Under the pieces are notes generated by a model that saw only the letters and a program-made list of their open reading frames with translations, was not told where the DNA came from and did no database searches. Shown here piece by piece: positions 1 through 8,023 of a DNA stretch of 64,000 bases (position 1 is its first letter; the number at the start of each line of letters is the position of its first letter). Made by a program: the position numbers and the translations under genes. Origin of the DNA: Planctomycetaceae bacterium (lineage in GTDB: Bacteria > Planctomycetota > Phycisphaerae > Sedimentisphaerales > UBA12454); NCBI GenBank assembly GCA_021371795.1, contig JAJFVK010000001.1, forward strand, positions 25,978-89,977, read 5' to 3'.

Positions 1-392
1 TCATCGATGCAAACGGATTATTAATGACCGAAAGACTCTATCGGCCGAGCGAAACCTGCACTATCAAGGCCGATTGCAAAGGACTTGCCGCGAAAAAGCA
101 GGTCAGCATTTATCCGGTCTGCGATGGCAATGAATGTACCAAAAAGCAACTTGCGAAACGCAATCTCGCAGACGCAATTGAAATCAAACAGGATATAGTA
201 GCCCAGCTCAATCACGCCAGAAAAATTGAAACGGCGACTTATCAGATGTTGGGAAAGATTGGCATGAAGCCGAAGGATTCAATAAAGACACGCATTGAAA
301 TACTGGCGGCAATCACTTACGAATCATGGGCATGCAGGAAAATCGATGATTCTATCGGCTTCCTTGAAAACGCAAACCAGTTGATAAAATAA
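1..392 (+). CDS. Hypothetical protein, C-terminal part (cut by window edge)
   Basis: The reading frame is open from the first bases of the window to a TAA at 390-392, so this is probably the C-terminal part of a longer gene; the first internal ATG is at 24. About 130 residues are visible: a Cys-containing first part (four Cys) followed by a helical, Lys/Ala-rich C-terminus with no membrane segment. I do not recognise the family. A strong terminator follows at once, which supports a genuine gene end. A phage-type terminase lies 5.5 kb downstream, but nothing in this fragment shows phage ancestry. Confidence 0.6.
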   Translation, partial: IDANGLLMTERLYRPSETCTIKADCKGLAAKKQVSIYPVCDGNECTKKQLAKRNLADAIEIKQDIVAQLNHARKIETATYQMLGKIGMKPKDSIKTRIEILAAITYESWACRKIDDSIGFLENANQLIK

Positions 393-413
393 TATCAGCA
401 ATGAAAAATCCAG

Positions 414-445
414 AGCCCTGACCTAAAAATCAGGGCTTTTTTTTA
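414..445 (+). terminator. Rho-independent terminator
   Basis: An 8-bp perfect stem (AGCCCTGA at 414-421 with TCAGGGCT at 430-437) is followed directly by a run of T. It ends the truncated gene upstream and separates it from the glycosyltransferase-like gene. Confidence 0.9.
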
Positions 446-481
446 ATTGCATATTTCAGCATATACTATAATTTAAGGCTG

Positions 482-2032
482 ATGAATAAAGCCTATTATA
501 AATTAATGCTTCTTTTTGCTGTCGTGGTTTTGGCGTTTTTGTCGCTGTATCTTTTTGCCGCCAGTATGAGCAAGGCAATGAGCAGCGATGAACAGATGTA
601 CTGCACAGGCGGATACTTAATAAGCAAAGGCCTGATGATTTACCGCGATTTTTCTTATGCCACACAATTGCCCTATCACCCGCTTTTGTGCGCAGCGGTT
701 TATAAACTGACCGGCACAACGCATTATCTTTTGGCCGCTCGGCTGATTTCCATTGCTTTCGATATATTCATTATTATCTGCATATTCAGTACATTCAGGA
801 AAATTTTCGCTGAATATTATTTTTCAGGAACGCTGCTGGGACTGGCGGCATGCACGCTGTTTGTGTTCAATCCTTTCGTGTCGTATTTGCTGGGCGTTGC
901 GTGGAACCACGATATGACGCTACTGTGCATTGTGTTGAGTTTCAGGATTTTCATCGGCGAAAAACATAACACGATGCGAATATTCACAATCGCTGCCCTG
1001 CTGACAATCGCCGTCTGGACAAGGGCGACAAGCGTTTTTATTATGCCGATTTTCCTTGCAATGGTTATTGCAAAGACACGAAGTAACAATATTATTATCA
1101 ACTCCGCGCGGGCTAAAGCCCACCCTACATCCACATCACTCCTCGCAATAACACTTGGCGTGATTGCTTTCAGTATTGTGCCGGTTTATATTGCAATTGC
1201 AAGCGGACGGGCGTTTTTTGTGAACATCTTTTTGGTATCGATGCTGCACGGCCAATTGCTACACGACCTTCATATCGCCTATGACAAAAGTTATCTTACG
1301 ATTTGGGCTTTAAGAAATTTTGACTCCTCATTTCTGATAATGACTGCGGTTTTTATTTGTTTCTGCGTTTTTGTTTTTCGCAAAAAAATTACTATCACTC
1401 AAAAAACAAATGCCCTGCTTGCTTTTCTGCTTCTGATTACATCGTTTATCATTACGTATTTTCCGCCGACGATGTGGAAACAATATTTTGGAATACCTGT
1501 AATTTTTATAATTATTGTTATGGGATTCGGATTATTGTATTTACGAACCACGGGCAGTTATAAAATTTGCGTTGCGATTTTTGTCGCGCTGTCATTGGCG
1601 ACAATGATTTCACAAAAGCCCATCTCTAAAATTTCAAAATGTTTATCGCCGGACAACTGGACGCCAATAAAGATTCATAACATCTCAAAACAAATCGTCG
1701 CGACCGCACAGGACTCCAAAACGATTTTGACACTTTCGCCCTTGTACGCGATTGAAGGCGGCGGGCAGATATATAACGAATTGTCGGCGGGAGTTTCCGC
1801 GTTCCGAGTCGCTGACAAACTCTCCGCAACCGACAGAGCCGTTACGCATACGGCAGGCTTGAAAGAATTGCCTAAATTAACAAACGCTAAACCAGCAGGC
1901 GCGATAGTTATTGGGCCGGAACTGACAAGGTTCGACAAAATCGACTTAAAGAGCATTGTGCCTCCTGATTGGCAACGAATCGACTGCGGCAACTCAAGCG
2001 TTCATAATTTCTTTCCACCAAAAGGGTTATAA
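482..2032 (+). CDS. GT39/PMT-like polytopic membrane glycosyltransferase
   Basis: A 516-residue integral membrane protein with an N-terminal membrane segment followed by an Asp-Glu pair (D36-E37, in SSDEQMY) in the first outer loop and then a YATQLPYHPLL segment. This layout is typical of dolichyl/undecaprenyl-phosphate-sugar-dependent glycosyltransferases of the GT39/ArnT/PMT_2 group, where the acidic pair is catalytic. About ten further hydrophobic segments follow, and a soluble C-terminal part of about 110 residues. By family knowledge it would move a sugar from a lipid carrier to an acceptor outside the membrane; donor and acceptor cannot be told. It is monocistronic, with a terminator upstream and about 150 nt to the next gene. 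Confidence 0.72.
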   Translation: MNKAYYKLMLLFAVVVLAFLSLYLFAASMSKAMSSDEQMYCTGGYLISKGLMIYRDFSYATQLPYHPLLCAAVYKLTGTTHYLLAARLISIAFDIFIIICIFSTFRKIFAEYYFSGTLLGLAACTLFVFNPFVSYLLGVAWNHDMTLLCIVLSFRIFIGEKHNTMRIFTIAALLTIAVWTRATSVFIMPIFLAMVIAKTRSNNIIINSARAKAHPTSTSLLAITLGVIAFSIVPVYIAIASGRAFFVNIFLVSMLHGQLLHDLHIAYDKSYLTIWALRNFDSSFLIMTAVFICFCVFVFRKKITITQKTNALLAFLLLITSFIITYFPPTMWKQYFGIPVIFIIIVMGFGLLYLRTTGSYKICVAIFVALSLATMISQKPISKISKCLSPDNWTPIKIHNISKQIVATAQDSKTILTLSPLYAIEGGGQIYNELSAGVSAFRVADKLSATDRAVTHTAGLKELPKLTNAKPAGAIVIGPELTRFDKIDLKSIVPPDWQRIDCGNSSVHNFFPPKGL

Positions 2033-2182
2033 TCCCGCTTTCAACTTCGACGCTTATTCTTAAAACGCCATTTTTCTGCAATATTTAAAAGTCGTAAACG
2101 TCTTATACTATATATGTTACCAGACGATAATTCCGTACACTAAACGGTGACAGAATATATTTATTGGAAAGTTAAAGGACGT

Positions 2183-2806
2183 ATGAGAACAATAGGGTAT
2201 AGGGTACAGGGAACAGGGTACAGGCAATATTGCACAGGTTTTACATTAGTTGAACTGCTTGTAGTGCTGTCGATAATCGCGATGCTGATGGGCATTTTAA
2301 TGCCTGCACTCGGCGCCGCCCGCAGAAGCGCGTACAAAACCGGCTGCAAACAAAACCTCCACGGCTGCGCGGTCGCGTTCAGAATGTACCTCGATGAAAA
2401 TCGCAACACAATGCCGATAATATGGAACATGCCGTATTCAACCGTACAGGGCGACGCAAATTCCGTAGCACTTTATCCGTGTATGAAAAAATATCTAAGC
2501 GGACCGGAAGCACTCAAATGTCCTGCCGACAAATATCCTGAAAAGGGAACATCATACTGGAAGGAAGAAGGCTCGAGTTACGAGTATAACGAACATCTGG
2601 GCGGTCGGAAAATTGAAGATGACTGGTTCGCCAAGAGATTCGGCACAAGCGAAGTTTGGATGCTGCACGATTATGAGGGCTTTCACGGTAAAAAAATAAA
2701 CTCCGGCGGCGAAAGAGATATGCGAGACAGTAGTCAATATTCTCTTGGCTCATTTATGTATCTTTTTGCGGACACTTTAGTCGCCGACAGAACAAGGGGT
2801 AAATAA
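2183..2806 (+). CDS. Type II secretion/pilin-like pseudopilin (prepilin N-terminal methylation motif)
   Basis: Carries a prepilin peptidase signal: a short leader, then G|FTLVELL followed by a hydrophobic helix (VVLSIIAMLMGILMPAL). The C-terminal domain of about 150 residues resembles the G-type pseudopilins that planctomycetes encode in many copies. I place the start at ATG 2183 (207 residues) because AAAGGA lies just upstream; a GTG at 2147 in the same frame has no such site. The leader is unusually long (19 residues before F) and is encoded by a 7-bp tandem repeat. The stop overlaps the next ATG by one base, so the next gene is translationally coupled. Likely role: surface or secretion pseudopilus, or a substrate-like pseudopilin; exact function unknown. 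Confidence 0.82.
   Translation: MRTIGYRVQGTGYRQYCTGFTLVELLVVLSIIAMLMGILMPALGAARRSAYKTGCKQNLHGCAVAFRMYLDENRNTMPIIWNMPYSTVQGDANSVALYPCMKKYLSGPEALKCPADKYPEKGTSYWKEEGSSYEYNEHLGGRKIEDDWFAKRFGTSEVWMLHDYEGFHGKKINSGGERDMRDSSQYSLGSFMYLFADTLVADRTRGK
2194..2224 (+). repeat. 7-bp tandem repeat inside the pseudopilin leader
   Basis: Four and a half units with consensus AGGGTAC: 2194-2200 (AGGGTAT), 2201-2207, 2208-2214 (AGGGAAC), 2215-2221, then AGG. They lie between the start codon and the prepilin cleavage site. The unit length is not a multiple of three. Confidence 0.9.
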
Positions 2807-3468
2807 TGGCAACGTTAGCGGGAAAAATGAAAAAACCAGAACCAAACAAAAAGAAAATTATAATAATTGCCTCCGTAATTGCCGTTGTTTGCCTTTCTGC
2901 TGTCGGCGGATTGTACATGGCTTTCGGCGGCGATGACGATGAATTCGGCGGAAGACGGCCAAGGTTCCACGACGCGAATCTGCCGGACATGCGTAAGCAA
3001 TCCTACGATGATGTCGTTGTGTACAAGAACAGCGACAAATATAAAAAGCTCTCGCAGCAGGAACAGATGATGTACTCGATGATGACGCACAGGCAAGTCG
3101 AGAAGCATAATATGGAAACCTATTTTACACTGCCGAAAGAACAGCAAACCGCGTTTCTCGATAAAGTGATTGATGAAATGCAGCAGAACATGAAAAACAT
3201 GCAGCAGATGCCGCGACCTGAACGCCGCAGAGACGCAAACGAACCAAACGACCCGAACGCACAGAAACGTCGGGAAGAACGTCAGGCACAACGCAACAAT
3301 CCGTCGAATATACGTTCGAGGACTGAACGTGGCACTGCACTGGAGCGTGCGCAACGGTCGCAATTTATGCGTGCAATGCAGCAGAGAATGCAGCAGCGCG
3401 GAATCAGTATGCCGAGAATGGGTGGTGGCGGCGGTCCTGGTGGCGGCGGAGGACGCGGTGGAAGATAA
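2806..3468 (+). CDS. Single-pass membrane protein with Gln/Met/Arg-rich and Gly-rich tail
   Basis: 220 residues: a basic N-terminus (KKPEPNKKK), one membrane segment at about 19-40, then a soluble part that is probably periplasmic. Its middle is rich in Gln and Met and likely helical. A low-complexity Asn/Pro/Arg stretch and a C-terminal Gly-rich tail end the protein. I do not recognise a domain. Its ATG overlaps the stop of the pseudopilin gene (TAATG), so the two are co-translated and may act together, for example the membrane protein helping pseudopilin assembly or export; this is inference from position only. Confidence 0.7.
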   Translation: MATLAGKMKKPEPNKKKIIIIASVIAVVCLSAVGGLYMAFGGDDDEFGGRRPRFHDANLPDMRKQSYDDVVVYKNSDKYKKLSQQEQMMYSMMTHRQVEKHNMETYFTLPKEQQTAFLDKVIDEMQQNMKNMQQMPRPERRRDANEPNDPNAQKRREERQAQRNNPSNIRSRTERGTALERAQRSQFMRAMQQRMQQRGISMPRMGGGGGPGGGGGRGGR

Positions 3469-3507
3469 GCAACCTTAAATCCGAAATCCTAATATCTAAA
3501 TTCGAAC

Positions 3508-3558
3508 CCCCGATTAGATGGATTTAATTAAATAATATTAACGAACCATCTAACGGGG
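3508..3558. repeat. Intergenic inverted repeat
   Basis: CCCCGATTAGATGG (3508-3521) pairs with CCATCTAACGGGG (3546-3558) with one bulge and an AT-rich loop. The flanks carry the direct repeat AAATCCGAA on both sides (about 3479 and 3564). There is no T-run, so it looks more like a dispersed palindromic element than a terminator. Confidence 0.6.
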
Positions 3559-3641
3559 CAGGCAAATCCGAATTACCAAAATTAAAATATGCCAAACAGA
3601 AACTTGTTGACGCAATAACATTTTTAGTATTTATTGTTATT

Positions 3642-4220
3642 GTGAAAACTTTTGTATTACTTATCCTTGTTCTGCCTTTTCTTTTTTTAGCGTCTTCGTG
3701 CAAATACGCAAATGACAAATCTCTTTCTAAAATTGTCAAACAGGAGATCGACAGGTATCCAGAACAAAGACTTGTCGATATTTACAAGACTTTCTTTCAG
3801 GGATTTTTCGGGCCGGCTCATTTAATTTCTGACGCGAACGCTGCGAGGAATTATATCAGGCAGGAGCTTGCCGAAGCCGACGATTTTGAGGATTACGATT
3901 ATTGTCCGCTTCCGCCGAGCGGAAAATTTACGCGTGCGAATCTGAAACTTATCAAAGACGGCAAAGTTTCTATCGAGGATTTAACAGATGCACTTGTCAG
4001 AAGCGCAAAGCCGGTCAGCAAAAAGGACATTCAGCAGTGGAAGCGGATTTGGCCGAGAATTTTGGCTGAAATTAAAAAGCAAAAACCTGATATGTCGCAA
4101 TTCCAACAGGACAAGGAATACATTAACGCCCTGCTTGCGAAAAATGAATATGTCGTCCACCACAGCGAAGAATTCATCGCAAAGTACCATCCGCATTACA
4201 GAGTAGTATCCAAAAAGTAA
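3642..4220 (+). CDS. Lipoprotein of unknown function
   Basis: 192 residues beginning at a GTG. The N-terminus is a lipoprotein signal (MKTFVLL... LASSC) with the lipidated Cys at residue 20. The mature part is soluble and contains the stretch FFGPAHLISD and a later GKFTRANLKLI segment. I believe similar hypothetical lipoproteins occur in Bacteroidota, but this is from memory and unchecked. No enzymatic motif is apparent. It stands alone, about 170 nt after the previous gene. The start is not certain: no good ribosome binding site precedes the GTG, but the signal peptide supports it. Confidence 0.68.
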   Translation: MKTFVLLILVLPFLFLASSCKYANDKSLSKIVKQEIDRYPEQRLVDIYKTFFQGFFGPAHLISDANAARNYIRQELAEADDFEDYDYCPLPPSGKFTRANLKLIKDGKVSIEDLTDALVRSAKPVSKKDIQQWKRIWPRILAEIKKQKPDMSQFQQDKEYINALLAKNEYVVHHSEEFIAKYHPHYRVVSKK

Positions 4221-4524
4221 TTAAAAGCTATTTTGGCATTGACTTGTTGTCTAAAAAGGCTTTGTATCTTTTTTCTTTACAAGCAAATTCTCAATACGGT
4301 ACAATACTTAATTGGTAAAAGTCGTTGGCTTGGGATGCTATAAAAAGATGCGTAAGGCAGGTGTAAGTTTAGTCCACCCTTACGACCTCGTTTCAGCATG
4401 TCTTTTCTGCGCTTCTATCCTGACATTAAAATGGCCTTTTTTATTTGGTTTTTACTACGATTTAGTGTATTATAAGGGTAGTAAGCTAAAATGGGGGTTG
4501 TCTGTTAGACAGGATAGGCAATTT

Positions 4525-5523
4525 ATGAGTAGAAAAAAATCTGCAACGCCCAAAAGCTGTTTTTGGGATGAATCAAAGAACTGTTATTTGCGACTAATTG
4601 AAAATTCGACAGATGTATTTTATCTGATAGACGCCAAAACAAGTGAGGTTAAATATGTCAGTCCGGCTTCAACAGCTATCAGCGGTTTCACGCCTGAAGA
4701 AGTAATAAAAATGGGTTTTGAAGGAACACGCCAAAGATTCCATCCTGACGACCTGGAAACCATAGATTATAAAATCAGGGATATACTTACGCAAAAAAAA
4801 CAGCCGAAAAATTTTGACGGATACCTCGAAAAACGATTCCGGCATAAGGACGGCCACTGGGTATGGTTCGGCATAAGCAGGAATTTCATGGTTGATAAGA
4901 ATGGTGAAATCGAAGCGATAGTCGGCACAATCCGCGATGTTACCGAAGTAAAAACGTTACAACAAAAATTAGAAACCTCATTGAATAATTACAAAGCTCT
5001 GTACAATAATGCCAGAGTAGCATTATTCAGAACTCAAATCAGCGATGGTAAGCTGCTGGAATGCAATGAAGCGCTGGTAAGAATACTCGGTTATGAAAAC
5101 CGGCAGGAATGCCTTGTGCATCACAAATCAACAAATTTCTACGCAGACCTGAAACGCCGGTCCGAACTGTTGGCTGTTTTAAATGAAAAGGGATACATTG
5201 ATAATTTTGAGATAAAAGCCAGACGATTGACCGGCGAACTTTTCTGGATGAGAGTGTCCGCCGCGATAAATCGAGATGAAAACTATATGGAGGGTGTAAT
5301 GTCTGACATCACCGCGTATAAAATATTGACCAAAACAGAAAATGACATCCTCGCGATGGTAATGGAAGGCAAAAGCAATAAACAAATCGCCGCCGAGTCG
5401 CTGCGTTCCATCCGAACGGTCGAAGAACACCGCGCTAATATAATGCGAAAATTGGGGGCGACAAATCTTGTGGAACTGACGCAAAAAGCGATAAATTATG
5501 GTGCCGCAGTGCAAAAAATATAA
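4525..5523 (+). CDS. PAS-PAS-LuxR-type DNA-binding regulator
   Basis: 332 residues from ATG 4525; the frame is open further upstream to a TTG at 4312, but the upstream part is poor in domain signal and has two hydrophobic stretches. Domains: PAS 1 at about 20-142, ending in GTIRDVTE; PAS 2 at about 150-265, ending in MSDITAY; and a LuxR/GerE helix-turn-helix at about 273-328 (NKQIAAESLRSIRTVEEHR). PAS domains sense small ligands, redox state or light and the HTH binds DNA, so this is a cytoplasmic one-component regulator or the output part of a split phosphorelay. No kinase or receiver domain is present. The target is unknown; no gene is co-transcribed. Confidence 0.85.
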   Translation: MSRKKSATPKSCFWDESKNCYLRLIENSTDVFYLIDAKTSEVKYVSPASTAISGFTPEEVIKMGFEGTRQRFHPDDLETIDYKIRDILTQKKQPKNFDGYLEKRFRHKDGHWVWFGISRNFMVDKNGEIEAIVGTIRDVTEVKTLQQKLETSLNNYKALYNNARVALFRTQISDGKLLECNEALVRILGYENRQECLVHHKSTNFYADLKRRSELLAVLNEKGYIDNFEIKARRLTGELFWMRVSAAINRDENYMEGVMSDITAYKILTKTENDILAMVMEGKSNKQIAAESLRSIRTVEEHRANIMRKLGATNLVELTQKAINYGAAVQKI

Positions 5524-5829
5524 AAAAAATATATATTTTCAGCCAAAACCCTGTTTTCCGGTATAAAAACCGGTTCCTAACCTCTTCCCCGTATTTACCA
5601 CAATTGAATATATGTAAAACTCTCGTTACAATCGTTCGTGTTGATGGGTTGGGGGCAGAGAGATTTTTGCCGGTGCCGCTTCAGCGGAAAGGTACGAAGA
5701 CGCATCAGATTATCGGATGCGATAAAAGTTGTGCTCGCAACATAGGGCATAAGTGGAAGCAAAGGCTGTTCTGATGAGCCAGAGTTTGGTTCTATTCTCT
5801 GGTAAATCAAAGCAGCTTTTTTGTTAGTT
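5524..5829. other. Non-coding gap with several small hairpins
   Basis: No convincing gene. On the plus strand several stems can be drawn: CCGGT/ACCGG (5558-5573), CCGCT/AGCGG near 5670, CGCATC/GATGCG near 5700, GTTG/CAAC near 5730 and CCAGAG/CTCTGG near 5780, ending in a T-rich stretch near 5820. An 85-codon frame on the minus strand (5595-5852) has no ribosome site and no family likeness. The region may hold an untranslated RNA, but no known RNA family is recognised. Confidence 0.35.
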
Positions 5830-5881
5830 AAGGTTATCTCTAAAAATAGCATCCGATGTCATTTTTTTTAGAGAGAACCTT
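5830..5881. repeat. 17-bp inverted repeat at the end of the terminase gene
   Basis: AAGGTTATCTCTAAAAA (5830-5846) and TTTTTAGAGAGAACCTT (5865-5881) pair with a single mismatch around an 18-nt loop. The right arm overlaps the terminase stop codon. The stem is AT-rich and lacks a T-run on either side, so it is not a standard terminator; it may mark the edge of an inserted segment. Confidence 0.7.
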
Positions 5882-7343
5882 AATATCTCCTGTCTTTGGC
5901 AGTTCCCATACAATAATAATTCATAAAGAAATACCGCAGCGCATCTATCGGATGGTCGTACACACCGTCTTTCTGCGGCGTTTCAATCGAGCCGCTGACA
6001 GGATAATGATAACTCTGCATCGCTTCAATCAATCTGCCGCAACGGGGATTCACAACGAAATTGCTTTTGCCGTCGCCGGTTCGCAACGCCCTTCTGACAA
6101 GTTCAACACCGTCGAGTATCGCGCTTTTTCTAAAACGAAGTTTTACGCCCGCTTTGCGCAACTGACTGACAGGACTTGTGCCCGTAACATCATTCACGCC
6201 AACACCGGCAGGATCGCAAAATGTCATAATTACATTGCTCTCGCTGTACGGCTTTCTATTTTTAATCTCCTCGGCGTGCGCATCAATCGTCTTTCTGCTC
6301 TGAATATACTCGTCAATGACCCTGATTGTTCCGCTGCCATCGACCTGAATCCACAGGCAAACAAACGGATTTACAAAACCAAAATCAATCGTCCGATACA
6401 GCGGTAAATCAGGATTATATTCCACAGGCGCGATATGAATATTCGGCTTGAACTCCGCGAACACTACATTCTCAAGCGAAGGCGTTAAACAAAGCATTTC
6501 AGATTCAAACGCCGCCCTGCTGCAACGCCGCATTTGTGCAATTACATCATCTATTTTTAAATAGCCTTTCGCCCGCCTTGCAACGCCTCGGCAGTCATCG
6601 TTCAGCGGACATTGACCGCACGAACGGTCTTTGCAGTTTTCTATCACTTCCCAGATACACCATTTGAAAATTCTGATTTTGCTTTCCTGCGATTTGCCGA
6701 CAAGCTCGTGCATAATGCCGAACGGCTGGTGCATTGTGCTCAAGGTTTCCATCGCGGCGACAATACCATTATTCGTTTTGGTTGTGAATTTCGCAGCTTC
6801 AAAAATCTGCTTTTTGAAAAGCTCAACTTCATCGCAGCGAAGTTTGTGGATATGACTGCCGCGAACCGAAGCCATTGATTGCGTCAGTACTTCGACATTT
6901 GAGCCATTCGTAAAAATACATTTATCTTTTTTCTCATCCGCGATAAATTCTTCAAAGCCGTTGTACACAAAGCCAAGCAGATAATCATACATCCGCTGCG
7001 CCTGTGTCTGACTGCCGGCAAGGATTCGCGTTTTGCAGCCGGGCTTGAAAATACTGTCTAAAAGAGTCGCGGCCGCGGCAAGATAAGTTTTTCCGCCGCC
7101 ACGGCCGGCCCAGACGACACAATCACCGCTTGCGCTGCCGTCAAAATCGCTGTTGAAGCTGTGCCATAAATAATCCATTGGTGAATCGTGAGCGGGACAA
7201 ATTTTCGAATCGCTGACGTTCAAATCCAGACATACTGAAAGATAATTTTTCAAATCGGCGCGCGTTTTCGGCCTGTGCTTTTTTATTGATTGAAAAATCC
7301 TGTTCGCTTTTGAAATACGTCGCGGCGATAAAGCAGTAGTCAT
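5880..7343 (-). CDS. Phage-type terminase large subunit (TerL-like), isolated
   Basis: 487 residues, full length for the family, starting at ATG 7343 behind AAGGAA. ATPase part: Walker A AGRGGGKT (79-86) and Walker B LRCDE (D171-E172). A Cys cluster (C229, C237, C242, C245, C251) could bind zinc. Nuclease part: acidic residues at D320 (TIDFGF), D377 (CDPAG) and D463/D467 (DHPIDALRY), the three-site layout of RNase H-fold terminase nucleases. In phages and gene transfer agents this enzyme pumps and cuts DNA during packaging. No small terminase, portal, capsid or integrase gene is nearby, so it is an orphan: a relic, a domesticated gene, or part of a dispersed gene-transfer system. All visible catalytic residues are intact. 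Confidence 0.87.
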   Translation of the reverse strand: MTTALSPRRISKANRIFQSIKKHRPKTRADLKNYLSVCLDLNVSDSKICPAHDSPMDYLWHSFNSDFDGSASGDCVVWAGRGGGKTYLAAAATLLDSIFKPGCKTRILAGSQTQAQRMYDYLLGFVYNGFEEFIADEKKDKCIFTNGSNVEVLTQSMASVRGSHIHKLRCDEVELFKKQIFEAAKFTTKTNNGIVAAMETLSTMHQPFGIMHELVGKSQESKIRIFKWCIWEVIENCKDRSCGQCPLNDDCRGVARRAKGYLKIDDVIAQMRRCSRAAFESEMLCLTPSLENVVFAEFKPNIHIAPVEYNPDLPLYRTIDFGFVNPFVCLWIQVDGSGTIRVIDEYIQSRKTIDAHAEEIKNRKPYSESNVIMTFCDPAGVGVNDVTGTSPVSQLRKAGVKLRFRKSAILDGVELVRRALRTGDGKSNFVVNPRCGRLIEAMQSYHYPVSGSIETPQKDGVYDHPIDALRYFFMNYYCMGTAKDRRY

Positions 7344-7380
7344 AAAAGTTCCTTAAAAAAAATGAAAAAAGGGGATGTAA

Positions 7381-7511
7381 CAATTGAAGATGGAAGAATG
7401 AAGATTGAAGATTGTTTATTCGCAAATTCTTCCCCCTCTGATTTTTGCGTTCAAAGAGCAAAAATCCTAAAGATTCGGGGGTCTTCGACAATCTACAATC
7501 TTCAATTTTGA
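7381..7511. repeat. Dispersed palindromic repeat, family A, copy 1
   Basis: Ends are degenerate repeats of GAAGATTGAAGAATGAAGATTG and their complement, enclosing a hairpin core with GATTTTTGC/GCAAAAATC and outer CCCCC/GGGGG arms. The core (about 7430-7494) is nearly identical to the inverse of the core at 25814-25878. Further copies lie at 19753-19869 and 36124-36202. A phantom protein frame crosses the core; I do not consider it real. Confidence 0.85.
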
Positions 7512-7599
7512 ATCAGGCGGGTATTATACCATAAAGAGGGCTAAAAATCAAGTATAAAGCGTTGAAAAGGGTATTTTACGCAAAATTAACAATGAAAAA

Positions 7600-7628
7600 T
7601 TGCACATTTTTGCAAAATAGCGTATAAT
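7600..7628 (+). promoter_or_regulatory. Sigma-70-type promoter of rnpB
   Basis: -35 TTGCAC (7600-7605), 17-bp spacer, -10 TATAAT (7623-7628). Transcription would begin near 7635, just before the first stem of RNase P RNA. Confidence 0.8.
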
Positions 7629-7643
7629 TACAATGATGAAAAT

Positions 7644-8014
7644 TTGTCCGTTGCGTCGGGCGACCGTCCAGTGACATTTAAATGTCGCTGGGAGGAAAGT
7701 CCGGGCAGAACAGGGCGCGGTGATGGCTAACGGCCACCGATTTGAGAAATCAGATAAGGGAAAGTGCAACAGAAAATAAACCGCCTTCGGGTAAGGGTGA
7801 AAAGGTGCGGTAAGAGCGCACCGCGATTGCGGCGACGTAATCGGCACGGCAAACCCCACCGTCTGCAAGGCCAAGTATGCTGAAATGCTTTGCCCGAGCG
7901 TTACTTCAGCGGGTAGGCTGCTTGAGCCTGTGAGCAATCGCAGGCCCAGATAAATGGTTGCCTCTCATCTTAACAGGTGAAAGACAGAACCCGGCTTATA
8001 GACGCACCGGACAA
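7644..8014 (+). ncRNA. rnpB: RNase P RNA (bacterial class A)
   Basis: The catalytic RNA that trims the 5' leader of tRNA precursors. The universally conserved GAGGAAAGTCCGGGC lies near 7690-7706 and the partner ACAGAACCCGGCTTA near 7984-7998. The ends pair as helix P1: TTGTCCG-TGCGTC at the 5' end with GACGCA-CGGACAA at the 3' end, which fixes the limits. The length of 371 nt fits class A. A consensus promoter lies 15 nt upstream. The gene converges on the first PEP-CTERM gene, whose stop is only about 10 nt past the RNA end. Confidence 0.96.
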
Positions 8015-8023
8015 ATTTTCATA

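Noticed and set aside
5595..5852. 85-codon minus-strand frame after the terminase gene
   Set aside because: No ribosome binding site, no recognisable domain, and its start lies inside the inverted repeat.
1..7343. Prophage spanning the first gene to the terminase
   Set aside because: The genes between are a glycosyltransferase, pseudopilin, lipoprotein and regulator; no phage structural gene is present.
7141..7491. 116-codon minus-strand frame overlapping terminase and repeat
   Set aside because: It reads through family A repeat DNA and then overlaps the terminase gene in another frame; the same peptide appears in the other repeat copy.
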